This document shows positions 22,312-32,397 of a stretch of 64,000 bases of DNA, one piece after another. Location: assembly GCA_948567375.1 (NCBI GenBank), contig OX419762.1, positions 25,560,608 through 25,624,607 on the forward strand, given 5' to 3'. Position numbers and translations under genes: made by a program. Each line of letters starts with the position of its first letter. Position 1 is the first letter of the stretch. The notes under the pieces were generated by a model, which was not told the origin of the DNA, searched no databases, and saw nothing but the letters and a program-made list of their open reading frames with translations. The DNA comes from Lunularia cruciata (Eukaryota > Streptophyta > Marchantiopsida > Lunulariales > Lunulariaceae).

Positions 22312-23196
22312 AATCCTACAAATTTCGAAAATTCATAACCTTGGCTACAGTACTTCAAAATCTACAAGTGATACCTCAATGAAAAGCTCTTGAAAAATTC
22401 TATCCAATGAATCAAAAATGAAGTCATTTGAGCCAATAGACATGAAGTTATGGCCTCTAGAGTTCTCTATGGTAAACTTCTAAACCTCATTGAATCACAG
22501 AATTCAAATGCTCATAACTATAAGCACAAAGCTTCAAATTCTATGATATGAATTTCAATCAATAGCTCTTGACAAGATGCTTCTAATGAGTCCAAGATCA
22601 CTTCATTTGAAGGTGTGAGTCCAAAGTTCCAGCCTCTGAAAGTTGCAGATTTGAGCACCACCAACCGCACAAGAAAACAGATTGATTAATTTCAAAACTT
22701 CTTCCACAGAACTCCAACTTCAGCAAGCATGAATTCAAAAGAAAGCACTCTCACAGCTAATTCCAATGAGTCCAAGCTTGAAAGATTTGGACATGGAACC
22801 AAAAAGTTACAAGGTGTTAAAAATTGAGCTCAAACCCTAAAATCTCCGAGAGATGGCAGAATTCGAATCTTTATAACTTTCTTTGTGTATATGCTCTGCA
22901 AGCCAGCGTAGTATCAATCGAAAGAGCTTCCAAAAGAGCTTCCAATGCCACAAAAATCACTCCATTTGGACACCATATGATGAAGATTCGAACTCTCAAG
23001 TCTAGCTCTTGTGTCAGAAATTTCAATCACTCATAATGTTTCGCACAAAGCTCAGAATGACACAATCTTGGTGGCTATGGAAAGATCTTGGCAAAGCACT
23101 TCGAACGAGACCAAAACCGCAATGTTTGGACATTATGTGAGGAGATATGGCTTCTCAAATTTTTGGGACTCCTCTTCTCTCAAACTTTCGAAACTC
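22312..23196 (-). repeat. LINE leader: ~180-nt monomers (A)
   Basis: It has the same unit series as the other A leaders, lacking the ORF1-proximal unit. The 5' end motif CTCAAACTTTCGAAACTCC lies at about 23176-23195. A C-type ORF1 start abuts it. Confidence 0.85.
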
Positions 23197-23261
23197 CACC
23201 AACCTTGTTGTTGCTTCAAGGCTATATCAGCAATATCTTTCACCATCTGGGACTCCTCCAT
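23197..23261 (-). pseudogene. LINE ORF1 N-terminal remnant (C)
   Basis: The ATG at 23261 begins MEESQMVKDIADIALKQQQ, then ORF1 is cut at 23197 by the 5' end of the neighbouring A element. It shows the true start of C ORF1, which is lost in the copy at 36575. Confidence 0.82.
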
Positions 23262-24966
23262 TGTGCCAATTGCTAATCACTTATCACTCACAATCAATCT
23301 AGAAGTTTTACTTTCAACACCAAAACTTCTAGATTTTCAAGTAGACATTGCTTCTGTTTTACAAGTCAGAGCACTACTAGGTAGCTGTTGAAGTAAGGGC
23401 CTTGAGAAACTGGTTCTAATGAGATAAAAATCACCTAATTTGAATATGTAAGCACAAAGATACTACCTTCCAAATTTGCAATGCTTAGAGCTACCAAAGG
23501 CTTCGAAATTTGAGGTACTTAGAGCTAATTATCTGTCCTCTAACCTTAAGCAATCAATTTCCAATATAAAGGTCTAAGTGAGTTGATTCTAATGACACAA
23601 AGGTCACTTCATTTGGATCATTGAGTACAAAGATACAATAGTTTGAATCTACACACAAAGTAGTAGATCTTAACTCAAAGTATTTGGCAGTATCAGAGCA
23701 AATCAATTGGTCATATCATCTGCCTTGGATACTCAAATTCTCCAAACTAAAGATTCAATAGAAAGCTTATGACTGTGTGGTTCTTATGATATAAGAATCA
23801 CCTGCATTAGGTCTGTGAGTGAAGAGAATTGGCACTCCAAAGTTGGTACTCCAAACACCAAGATTCGAGAGTTGTGACAGAATGAGAATTGTCACCACTG
23901 TTTGCTCAAATTTCCATATGCTTCTAGTTCTCACTTGAAATAGAGCTTGTAAGTCATAGGTTTTGATGCATCAATAATCATTGGATTTGCACTTGTGACC
24001 ACAGAGCAACACCTCTCCAAACTTTTGACCTATCACATGGAGTTCTCAAAACTTCCAAAGAATTCAAAAATCCACAACTCATTGTATACTGCTCCAAACT
24101 ACACAAAATTTAGCTTGAAACAAAGCTCTTGGAATGGTGCTTCTAATGAAACCCCAATAGCTCCATTTGCTCAAGTATTGGAAAAGATAAAAGCATCTGA
24201 GTGTCTGCCAAAGAAACTCCAAAATCAAAAACCCCTTCATGAAGAATAGATGAGAATTAGAATTGTCACCACTGCTTGCTTAGACCTCCATATGGTACGA
24301 GCTTGGCCTTGAAAGAGAGCTTATAAGGCAGAATTTCTGATGCAACAATCTTCACTAGATTTCCACTTGTGACTACACAGCAATACCCCTCCAAATTTTT
24401 GCACAATCACATAAACTCCTCATCGCTTCCTCAAGATTCAAAATTCTAGAACTCTTTCTGTACTGCTCCAAACTGCACAAATTTTACCTTGAATGAAAGC
24501 TCTCATCATGAAGCTTCTATTGAATGCCTAATTACTCCATTTGCAGAAGTATTGGTACACATAAAGTCATTCGAAATTTCAGTCCAAACCCTAAAATCTG
24601 CCAAAGAAGACAGAATTCGAATCCTTGTAACTTACTCCAGAGATGTGATCTTTGAGCGTGCTTGATATTTATCGAAAGAGTTGGTCAATGCGCATCCACT
24701 GCCACAAAAATCATTACATTTGGATTCATAACGAGGAAGAAATGTACTCTCAAATATGGATCATTTATCAGACAATTCAATTGGCTATAACTTTCGATAG
24801 AGAACTCAGAATGTTACAATCTTGGTGGTCATAGAAAGCTCTTGGCAAGGTGCTTCTAACAAGACCAAGATTGTAGGTTTCGACCGGTAGATGTTGAGAA
24901 ATGACATGCCAAACTTTCGGGAAATCTCTTCTCTCTCACACTCTCGAAAAAGCTCTCTTAGTGAGC
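23262..24966 (-). repeat. LINE leader: ~180-nt monomers (C), nine anchors
   Basis: This is the longest leader in the window. Anchors are at 23437, 23610, 23804, 23983, 24164, 24358, 24538, 24717 and 24876 (spacings 173, 194, 179, 181, 194, 180, 179, 159). It shares the 173-nt first and ~160-nt last intervals with the B leader. A B unit between the second and third anchors is missing here, while two 194-nt units are specific to C. The 5' end reads GAGAGCTTTTTCGAGAG in sense. Confidence 0.85.
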
Positions 24967-25014
24967 AAGCAGTTTCCTCTTCTCTTGTTTTGCAATCAAA
25001 CAAAGATGAGCTTG
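24967..25014. other. Mosaic junction with a ~30-nt plus-strand LINE patch
   Basis: Between the C 5' end and a minus RT fragment lies TTGTTTTGCAATCAAACAAA with flanking bases. This is plus-strand ORF2 (LLFCNQTKM) only about 30 nt long. It is followed by a self-complementary GGGAGAGAGCTCTCCC. Such patched joins suggest repair by template switching. Confidence 0.7.
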
Positions 25015-25938
25015 GGAGAGAGCTCTCCCAACACCCTTGGATTTCCACCACAAAACATGGAGTACCAATAGGTGATCCAAGGTGCTAAAGCCCGATCTGA
25101 AACCAACTTGGCACTTAGCTCGAACATTGTACTTTTCAGCCCAAGTGCTCAACCTAGACTCCAAAATTCGACCATACAACTTGGCAAAGATACTACCAAC
25201 AAGTATGGTACGGTAATTGGTGACAACATCTCTCTGGCCAGACTTGTGAATAGGAACTACCTTCTTGAAGCACCATCTATCTAGAAATCCACACTTGATT
25301 GCCTCATTCAAATGAGAAGTGAGTATTGAAATCAGATGGCTACCGCCCCACTTTAGAAGTTCAACACATAGTCCATCAAAGTCTTCAGCCTTACCATTGG
25401 CCAACTTCTTCAATTGGTACTTGACATCAGCTTCATAGATAGTAAGAGCAGATCCAAGGCAAGGTGCCATGCTTGGAGCATTTGGGAAAAAGTACAGATC
25501 CTTCACATAGTCACAAAGCTCATTCAAGTCCAGCGATAGAGATGGAGATCTGATGGTTACCTTCTTCCAAAAAGCCTTGGGATTGCTCGTTAGTTTACTG
25601 CTCAACTCAACTCCCTTGAGTCTAAAAAATGCTCACTTTTTGCACTTCACCAACTTTTTGTATGAAACAAAGGCCTGATTTTGTGCAATCTGATCAAGAG
25701 ACCTATCCATAGCTTTGATCCTTGCCATTTTGCAATCAGCATCATTCCACCTATTGCAAGGGAGACCAAGTCTCTTCATGTGGGAGCCTCTTGGAAAGAA
25801 AGAAGTTGATGTAGATTGAAGAAGCTCAACCAACTGATCACTACGTTGTTGAAAATCAGAACTCCACTCCATAGAACTCAATTTCTCTTGGATAGCTTGT
25901 TAGTACAAGTCTCTCTTGTGAAAATCTAAATGAAGTTT
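25015..25938 (-). pseudogene. LINE ORF2 fragment: endonuclease end to RT fingers
   Basis: From LDFHKRDLY through SSMEWSSDFQQ, KKVTIRSPSLS, NYRTILVGS and FSTLDHLLVLHVLWWKSKG. CAA to TAA (Gln after LY, near 25902) and CGA to TGA (after KCKK, near 25634) break the frame. It stops before FIDF at about 25015. Confidence 0.87.
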
Positions 25939-26472
25939 AGATTGCCAAGAGCTTTCTAAAAATTAAAAAATCCAGAAATCTGTGTGTACTGCTCCAAACT
26001 GGACAAGCTTTACCTTGAAAGAAAGCTCTCAGCATAAGGTTTTGAATGAGATCCTAATCACTCCATTTTCCTGAGTATTCGCAGAGGTACAACCATTTGA
26101 AATTGCAGCTCAAACCCTAAAATCTGCCAAAGATATCAAAATTCAAACCCTTGTAACTTTCTGCACAAAAGTGGTCTTCACACGTGCTTGATATCAATCT
26201 AAAGAGCAGGTCAAGGCTCATCCAATGCCACAAAAATCACTCCATTTGGACTGATGATGAAGAAACAAACTCTCAAATGTGGATGCTTTGTCAGAAAATT
26301 CAATCACTCATAACTTTCTGCCCGCAGCTCAGAATGTTATAATCTTGATGGCCATAGAAAGATCTTGGCAAGGCGTTTCTAACAAGCCCAAAATCACAAG
26401 GTTTGGACAAGGAGCGGTTGAGATATGACACTTCAAACTTTTGGGAAATCTCCTCTCTCTTCTCCTTCGAAA
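25939..26472 (-). repeat. LINE leader fragment: ~180-nt monomers
   Basis: Anchors at 26064, 26243 and 26400 (spacings 179, 157) are the 5'-most part of a B/C-like leader. It ends in TCAAACTTTTGGGAAATC and CCTTCGAAAC near 26467, directly against gypsy Gag sequence. No coding part of this element is present. Confidence 0.8.
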
Positions 26473-28336
26473 CACTGGATTGTACAACTTAAGAAGACGT
26501 GGGGTAAGAAAACAATGACTCCTCCAGCAAAGAGTGTACATAAGGCGGATACCAAGCTGGATGCGCTCATCAAGGAGTTTTTGGATTTTAAGATCCAGAT
26601 GATTGGGGCTAAAGATAGAAGGAAGACCCCAATATTTGACAGATTGAATGTATGGTGCACCGCATGTGGCAAGTCGTGCCATGCAAACATGGAATGCAAT
26701 ACTCATAATGCATTCCCGGTGCAGCAGATTGATTGGGTTCCGGGATGGAACCAAGATGAGGAAGAAGAGGTTGTGTACCAAATGCAAGAGGTATAGCCTC
26801 AAGCGAGCACATTGTATCAAGGTTTGAGGTTTGGACCAAGGGAGTATAACCCCAATGCTCCTCCATGAAAACCACCGATGAGCAACCAAAATCGACCTCA
26901 GAATGTTGCACCCAAAGCCTGTTACAATTGTGGCTTGATGTGACATTGGTCTCCAAACTGTCCGGAGCCAAGAAGGCAAATCAGGTACGTTCTCTTATGC
27001 AGAAATTGCAAAGGATTGGGCCATACGGGCAACCAATGCCCTCACCCACCAAACCCAAAGCCGCATGTAAAATATGTATAGACCTCCGCTGAGCGTGCAG
27101 CGATTCAGGCAAAGGGAGATACTAATGTAAATTGCATCACGCTTGAGGAGGAGAGACCTCAAGAAGAGAGTCCGGCCTCGAAAGGGGAATGGCCGGACCT
27201 TGAAATTTTGAAGGTTGAGACACGTGTCAGTAAGAAGAAGCGTGATCCCAAAAAACTGAGTACGACCTCGTCATCTTCCAGAAAGGCAAAAGACTGTGCC
27301 TAAAGGCAATTCTTTCTGCCAAGGAGGAAAAGATCCTCTCCAAAGCCAAAGGTAAAGCGTTGCAGAAAGAACTTAAGGAGGCACTACTCAGAACTCGGGA
27401 ATTGAGTTTGGAGAAGGAGAGGAAGACAAAGCCTCTAGTTTTTCTAGCGGACATCCGATCCGAAGTAAAGGGTCTGATCCAAGCCGAGGTGGGCCGACCC
27501 AAGGAACCTCGGGTTAAGGCCACTAGCAATCCCGTCACCATCTTAAAACGTCCCGAAGTCAAAATGGAGCATGGAGAGACTTTGAACCCGAAGCGGAAGG
27601 CGAAGATGGTCAAATTGGGAGGGGTACCCCAATATGATATTGTAGTGGATTTGGCAGTCACAAATGCCAACATTACATTCAAGCAATTGTGGGAAGACAA
27701 TAAGCTGTACAAGAAGTAGCTGAATTTGGCCCTTAAGAAGGTAAGATCGATGTCAAAGAAAGACTTGCCCGCTATCTATCGTATTGAACAAGAAGATCTG
27801 GGATCTCTCAAGGTTGATGTGGAGATTGCAGGGTGCATGATCACATCAATACCCATTGATTCGGGTTCCAGTGTGAATGTCATGATCAAGGATATTGCAA
27901 ATCGACTAGGGTATCATACGTTTGAGCCAACACCCAGAGTTTTGAAATTTGCAGACCAAACCAGGAGATAGCCTTTTGGCATGCTATCAAACATTAACAT
28001 GATCATTGGAGGGGTTCCCTTCAAGTTGATTACATTGTGTTGAGACCAGTGACTAAGATTGGTTACCCTCTGTTGATTGGAAGACCCTGGTTGTACAGTG
28101 CCCTTTGGTGGATTGGCATCAATAGAAGTTACGATTCAAGGACATTTCGTCTGAAGATCAGAAGCTGGTGAATATGAGTTGGATGAAAGTTCCACATCTC
28201 GGGGAAATGAGTTTGTCAAAAGAGGAGGATGAATCCAAAGACTCATCACCTTCGTCCTCAGACAAATCCGAAGATGAAGTCCAAGTCAACTACTTGGAAT
28301 GCTACAAGGTGGATGTCAAAGACAAAGATCCATATG
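26473..28336 (+). pseudogene. Gypsy Gag and protease remnant
   Basis: The nucleocapsid-like part has CTACGKSCHANMEC (26655-26697) and, in a shifted frame, CYNCGLM-HWSPNCPEP and CRNCKGLGHTGNQC (26920-27050). These are three Cys/His knuckles with a TGA inside the middle one. A charged linker follows. The protease is marked by IPIDSGSSVNVMI (27850-27890, catalytic Asp in DSGSS), and further by IGYPLLIGRPWLYS in another frame (28050-28100). Stops lie at 27091, 27717 and 27969 among others. An acidic stretch (KEEDESKDSSPSSSDKSEDE) leads into the insertion point. Confidence 0.82.
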
Positions 28337-28474
28337 AAACAATGAAACAATGAAATATAAAGCCCGAAAGACCCAAAGAGTCAAAAGGCTGGAAACACAA
28401 TACAAAACATATGAAATGTGAGCCTAGGCAAGGGCCTAGGGTATCTGACCAATCTGTAACAAATTGGTCCGATG
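28337..28474 (-). mobile_element. Mini-insertion: LINE 3' tail in gypsy element
   Basis: About 138 bp: two AAACAATG units, the LINE 3' UTR and both hairpins, ending at CATCGGACC in sense. It splits the gypsy reading after DPYE. The bases after it (CCCCAGGCCTTGCCTTAGGG) resemble an inverted, imperfect copy of the second hairpin region and may be a snap-back end. No clear target duplication beyond ATG is seen. Confidence 0.82.
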
Positions 28475-28679
28475 CCCCAGGCCTTGCCTTAGGGGAACTT
28501 GACTTGGAGGAAGGGGGTTTGATGGCAGCTCGCCTCGGGTTAAGCCAAGTAAGCCACGTTGAAGGAGTCATCAACCCGGATGACTGTCAAGATGTTGTCT
28601 TGATTGAAGGGAAAATTTTAAAATTTTCAAAGACAGTAACTTTGGAAGAGTTGGCATGATACACTGCCCTATTCATAGA

Positions 28680-29851
28680 ATTCCTGGATGTATTTGCTTG
28701 GTCTATTGATCAAATGCCGAGTATTCCACAAGAATTTAGAGAACACCAGATTGATCTGGTTGAAGGTGTTGTTCCGGTTTGGCAGAGACAATACCGCCTG
28801 AACCCAAAGTATTCGCTTTTGGTGAAAGAGGAAATCGACAAGTACTTAGGAGCTAGAATCATCTTCCTTGTCTTAAGCAATGAATGGGTCTCCCCCATTG
28901 TCATTGTCCGGAAGAAGAAGACAGGGAAGATCCAAGTGTGCCAAGACTTCCATAAGTTGAATGTTGACAAGGAAGGATCATCATCCCTTGCCTTTTATTG
29001 ATACAATTCTAGCCAAGTAGCTGGTCACCCTTGTTATAGCTTTCTCGATGGATTTTCAGGGTACAATCAATTATCCATTTGAGAAGAGGACAAGGATAAA
29101 ACTACATTCACAACTGATTGGGGTACTTTTGCTTACAATCAAATGCCCTTTGGGTTGTGTAATGCTCCCGCTACTTTCCAACGGATGATGAATTCAATCT
29201 TCAAAGATTTCATGTGCAAATTTGTGGAAGTCTTCGTTGATGATTTTTGTGTGTTTGGGCGAAGAGATGTACATTTGGATTACCTTTGCCAAACTTTTGA
29301 AAGGTGTCATTTTGCTGGCTTGTCATTACACCCGGAGAAATGCTTCTTCACCATGAAGGAAGGAATTCTTCTGGGGTATCGGGTGTCAAACCAAGGTATT
29401 GAAGTTGATGTCAAGAAGGTCAAAGTAATTGCAGCTTTGGAATCCCCAAAGAACATCCAGGAGCTGAGAGCCTTCTTGGGACATGTCAGATACTACAGAC
29501 GCTTTGTGTCAAATTATGCGGTGCTTGTTGTACCCCTTACAAAGCTTCTGAAGAAATCCAAAGACTATCTGTGGGAAGCAAATCAAGAAGAAGTTTTCCA
29601 GGTGTTGAAGAAGAAACTGGTTGAAGCACCAATTATGAGGGCCCCAAATTGGGACATCCCTTTTCATGTATATGTGGACACTTTGTCCATGGCCATCAGT
29701 GTCGTCTTAAGTCAAAAGGATGAGAAAAAGAAGGACTACCCGATGTATTATGCCAACCAACAACTTTCAATTTCTAAAAAGAACTATTTGACGACTGAAA
29801 GAGAAGCACTCGGAATGGTGTATGCTTGCAAGAAATTTCACCACTACAATG
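28680..29851 (+). pseudogene. Gypsy reverse transcriptase and RNase H remnant
   Basis: From IPQEFREHQIDLVEG and the RT fingers WVSPIVIVRKKKTGKIQVC, through a stop near 29000, to QMPFGLCNAPATFQR, VEVFVDDFCVF (catalytic FVDD) and GILLGYRVSNQGIEVD. The RT connection follows (FLGHVRYYRRFV). RNase H starts at FHVYVDTLSMAIS (first Asp) and keeps TTEREALGMVYACKKF before the cut at 29851. The integrase is absent. A C-terminal 261-codon stretch is open, but its last ~34 residues are LINE tail sequence. Confidence 0.87.
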
Positions 29852-30850
29852 AAACAATGAAATATAAAGCCCGAAAGACCCAAAGAGTCAAAAGGCTGGA
29901 AACACAATACAAAACACATGAAATGTGAGCCTAGGCAAGGGCCTAGGGCATCTGACCAATCTGTAACAAATTGGTCCGATGTAAACTAACCTCGGTCATG
30001 TACTTCCCTAACGCTAAAGCTTCAACCTGTAAGAGAGTTGAGAAGTCACTACAAGTAATCTGATGTCTCTAACTCTAATCTGCATATAACAAGGGCAATC
30101 AACGAACACATGATGTTCATCCTCAACTTTGCTCATAATACATAATTTGCAAAGTGGCATGGAGTGCTCTATCTGCTGCCAACGTCCTTGTTCTACTTCT
30201 AGTCTATGAGAACTAGTTCTATATTGAGCGATAACATGTCTAAGTGAAGTAGAAATCCTAGCCAAGAGATAATCTTGCTCACAATACACCAACATAGGAT
30301 TTACAAACTGCTGATAGAACACCATCTTGGTACCGGGTTGCTGCCATAATTGAAGTAAGAATTGCTCCTTGATCACCTCTCGAAGTGCAATAGGCTCCAA
30401 TCTCCAATGTCGCTCACAAATATTCCACCTTGTGGCCCATGCAACCAGATCCGTATACCAACCAATAGATAGAGTGGCACAAAAAGCTTGGTAGGGAAGT
30501 CTCTCATGCTCCATGGACCTCACCTTAGTGGCATATGTGAGAGCCAAGAACAAAGCTTCAGCCTCAAGAGGCAAAAACCCTGTTTCAGCAAGCAACAATA
30601 CATAAGGAGTTTGAGTCCTCACTCCAAGTTCATCACACAAAAACAGTTTCTGAATTTTCTCCACCTTTTGCCACCATGTCTTCTTAGTACGTGGACCCCA
30701 AATCTGAGTACCATAGAGAACCACCGGCTGCACAAGAGATCTGAACAACACCTTCTTCAACTCCCATGTGGTAAGATGAGCAAGTCTAGAGCGATTCATG
30801 AGTGAATACAAAGCTCTAAAGCCTGCATTGATTCTCATCTTCACACAAGT
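29852..30850 (-). pseudogene. 5'-truncated LINE: ORF2 C-terminus and tail
   Basis: Sense sequence starts at ACTTGTGTGAAGATGAG and is open for 276 codons: INAGFRALYSLMNRS, VVLYGTQIWGPR, EAEALFLALTYAT and the finger CKLCIMSKVEDEHHVFVDC. After YMQIRV a 2-nt insertion (GTCTCT for GTCT) shifts the frame. The 3' UTR, both hairpins and AATGAAACAATG tail units are at 29852-29990. The insertion cut the gypsy RNase H on its left. On its right the sense 5' end follows a TTTTT and a tRNA-Tyr half. Confidence 0.88.
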
Positions 30851-30863
30851 AAAAAGGTAAACG

Positions 30864-30899
30864 TCCGACCTGCCGGATTCGAACCAGCGACCTAGAGAT
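30864..30899 (-). pseudogene. tRNA-Tyr 3' half
   Basis: The minus strand reads ATCTCTAGGTCGCTGG, TTCGAAT, CCGGC, then AGGTCGGA. The T arm is a 5-bp stem GCTGG/CCGGC around the 7-nt loop TTCGAAT, and it is followed by the acceptor 3' strand and discriminator A. This closely fits the 3' half of plant tRNA-Tyr(GUA). The D arm and 5' acceptor strand are not present upstream. A 3' trailer CGTTTACC and TTTTT (Pol III-type terminator) follows at 30863-30851, immediately before the LINE sequence. It does not fit a retrotransposon primer site: there is no preceding TGG and the match is ~36 nt. Confidence 0.7.
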
Positions 30900-31190
30900 G
30901 TCTGTGTTGTGCAGTGCGAAGTTGATGTGAAGCAATTTAGATTGAGGAAGTTGTGCCTTTAGTGGAGGGGTGGAACACAATATTGAGGTGAAGTCGTTTT
31001 ACAGTGAAGTGCCGTTTTTGAGAGAGCTTGAATCATCACAATCAAGATTGTTTGGAAAGAATTGAAGGAGTTATGATTAAGGAGTGCTTAGTCGTGACGA
31101 GATTGGGAATCAGTGCTTGTTACTCTCTTCTAGGTATGGTTTCTACTTGAGAGATTAAAGACGCAACCAAGAAGAACTATATTGTTACTG
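30900..31190. other. Unassigned unique segment
   Basis: About 290 bp between the tRNA half and a LINE leader. It does not match any other sequence in the window. No ORF, terminal repeat or internal Pol III A box was seen. It may be the flank of a tRNA pseudogene or a host spacer. Confidence 0.5.
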
Positions 31191-32397
31191 TTTGACTCAC
31201 TGGTCAGTGAGAGCTTTTTCGAGAGTGTGAGAGAGAAGAGATTTCCCGAACGTTTGGCATGTCATTTCTCAACACCTACCGGTCGAAACCTTACAATCTT
31301 GGTCTTTTTAGAAGCGCCTTGCCAAGGGCTTTCTATGACCACCAAGATTGTAACATTTTGAGTTTTCTATCGAAAGTTATGGCCAATTGAATTTTCTGAC
31401 AAATGATCCATATTTGAGAGTATATTTCTTCCTCGTTATGAGTCCAAATGTAATGATTTTTGTAGCAGTAGATGCGCATTGACCAGATCTTTCGATTGAT
31501 ATCAAGCACGCTCAAACATCACATCTCTCTAGGAAGTTACAAGGATTTGAATTCTGTCTTCTTTGGCAGATTTTAGGGTTTGAACTGAAATTTCGAATGA
31601 CTGTATCTCAACCAATACTTTTGCAAATGGAGTGATTAGGCATTCAATAGAAGCTTTATGATAAGAGCTTTCATTCAAGGTAAAGCTTGTGCAGTTTGGA
31701 GTAGTACACAAAGAATTCTAGAATTTTGAATCTTGAGGAAGCGATGAGGAGTTTATGTGATTGTGCAAAAATTTGGAGGGGTATTGCTCTGCAGTTCCAA
31801 GTGGAAATCCAATGAAGATTGTTGCATCAGAATCTGTGCCTTACAAGCTCTCTTTCAAGGCCAAGCTCGCAGCATATGGAGGTCTGAGCAAGCAGTGGTG
31901 ACAATTCTAATTCTCATCTATTCTTCATGAAGGGTTTTTGATTTTGGAGTTTCTTTGGCAGACACTCAGATGCTTGTATCTTTTCCAATACTTGAGAAAA
32001 TGGAGCTATTGGGGTTTCATTAGAAGCACCATTCCAAGAGCTTTGTTTCAAGCTAAAATTTGTGTAGTTTGAAGCAGTATACAAGGAGTTGTGGATTTTT
32101 GAATTCTCTGGAAGTTTTGAGAACTCCATGTGATAGGTCAAAAATTTGGAGAGGTGTTGCTCTGTGGTCACAAGTGCAAATCCAATGATTATTGATGCAT
32201 CAGAACCTATGACTTACAAGCTCTGTTTCAAGTGAAAACTCAAAGCATTTGGAAGTCTGAGCAAACAGTGGTGACAATTCTCATTCTGTCACAACTCTCA
32301 AATCTTGGTGTTTGGAGTACCAGCTTTGGAGGGCCATTTCTTTTCACGCACAGACCCAATGCAGGTGATTCTTATATCATAAGAACCACATAGTCAT
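31191..32397 (+). repeat. LINE leader: ~180-nt monomers (C), plus strand
   Basis: It starts near a 5' end reading GGTCAGTGAGAGCTTTTTCG. Anchors are at 31284, 31445, 31624, 31805, 31997, 32177 and 32356 (spacings 161, 179, 181, 192, 180, 179). It is the mirror image of the C leader at 23262-24966, with the same 160-nt first and ~193-nt fourth intervals. It is cut at 32397 by minus-strand ORF2 before reaching ORF1. Confidence 0.85.

Larger units (their letters stand above)
26473..29851 (+). mobile_element. Ty3/gypsy retrotransposon fragment without LTRs
   Basis: Plus-strand Gag-protease-RT-RNase H order, truncated at both ends. The left end starts in Gag next to a LINE leader, and the right end stops in RNase H where a minus LINE begins. 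No LTR, primer site or target duplication is visible. Several stops and frameshifts, plus a LINE-tail insertion at 28337-28474, show an old inactive copy. It is a different lineage from the chromodomain element at 49740-56345: longer acidic linker before the RT, FVDD instead of LDD. Confidence 0.85.

Noticed and set aside
26473-29928. Gypsy RNase H ending as a 261-codon ORF
   Set aside because: The last ~34 residues (NETMKYKARKTQRVKRLE...) are translated LINE 3' UTR in reverse, not part of the gypsy protein.
30864-30899. tRNA-Tyr match as an LTR-retrotransposon primer-binding site
   Set aside because: No TGG before it, no LTR boundary next to it, and the match covers T arm and beyond (~36 nt), too long for a primer site.
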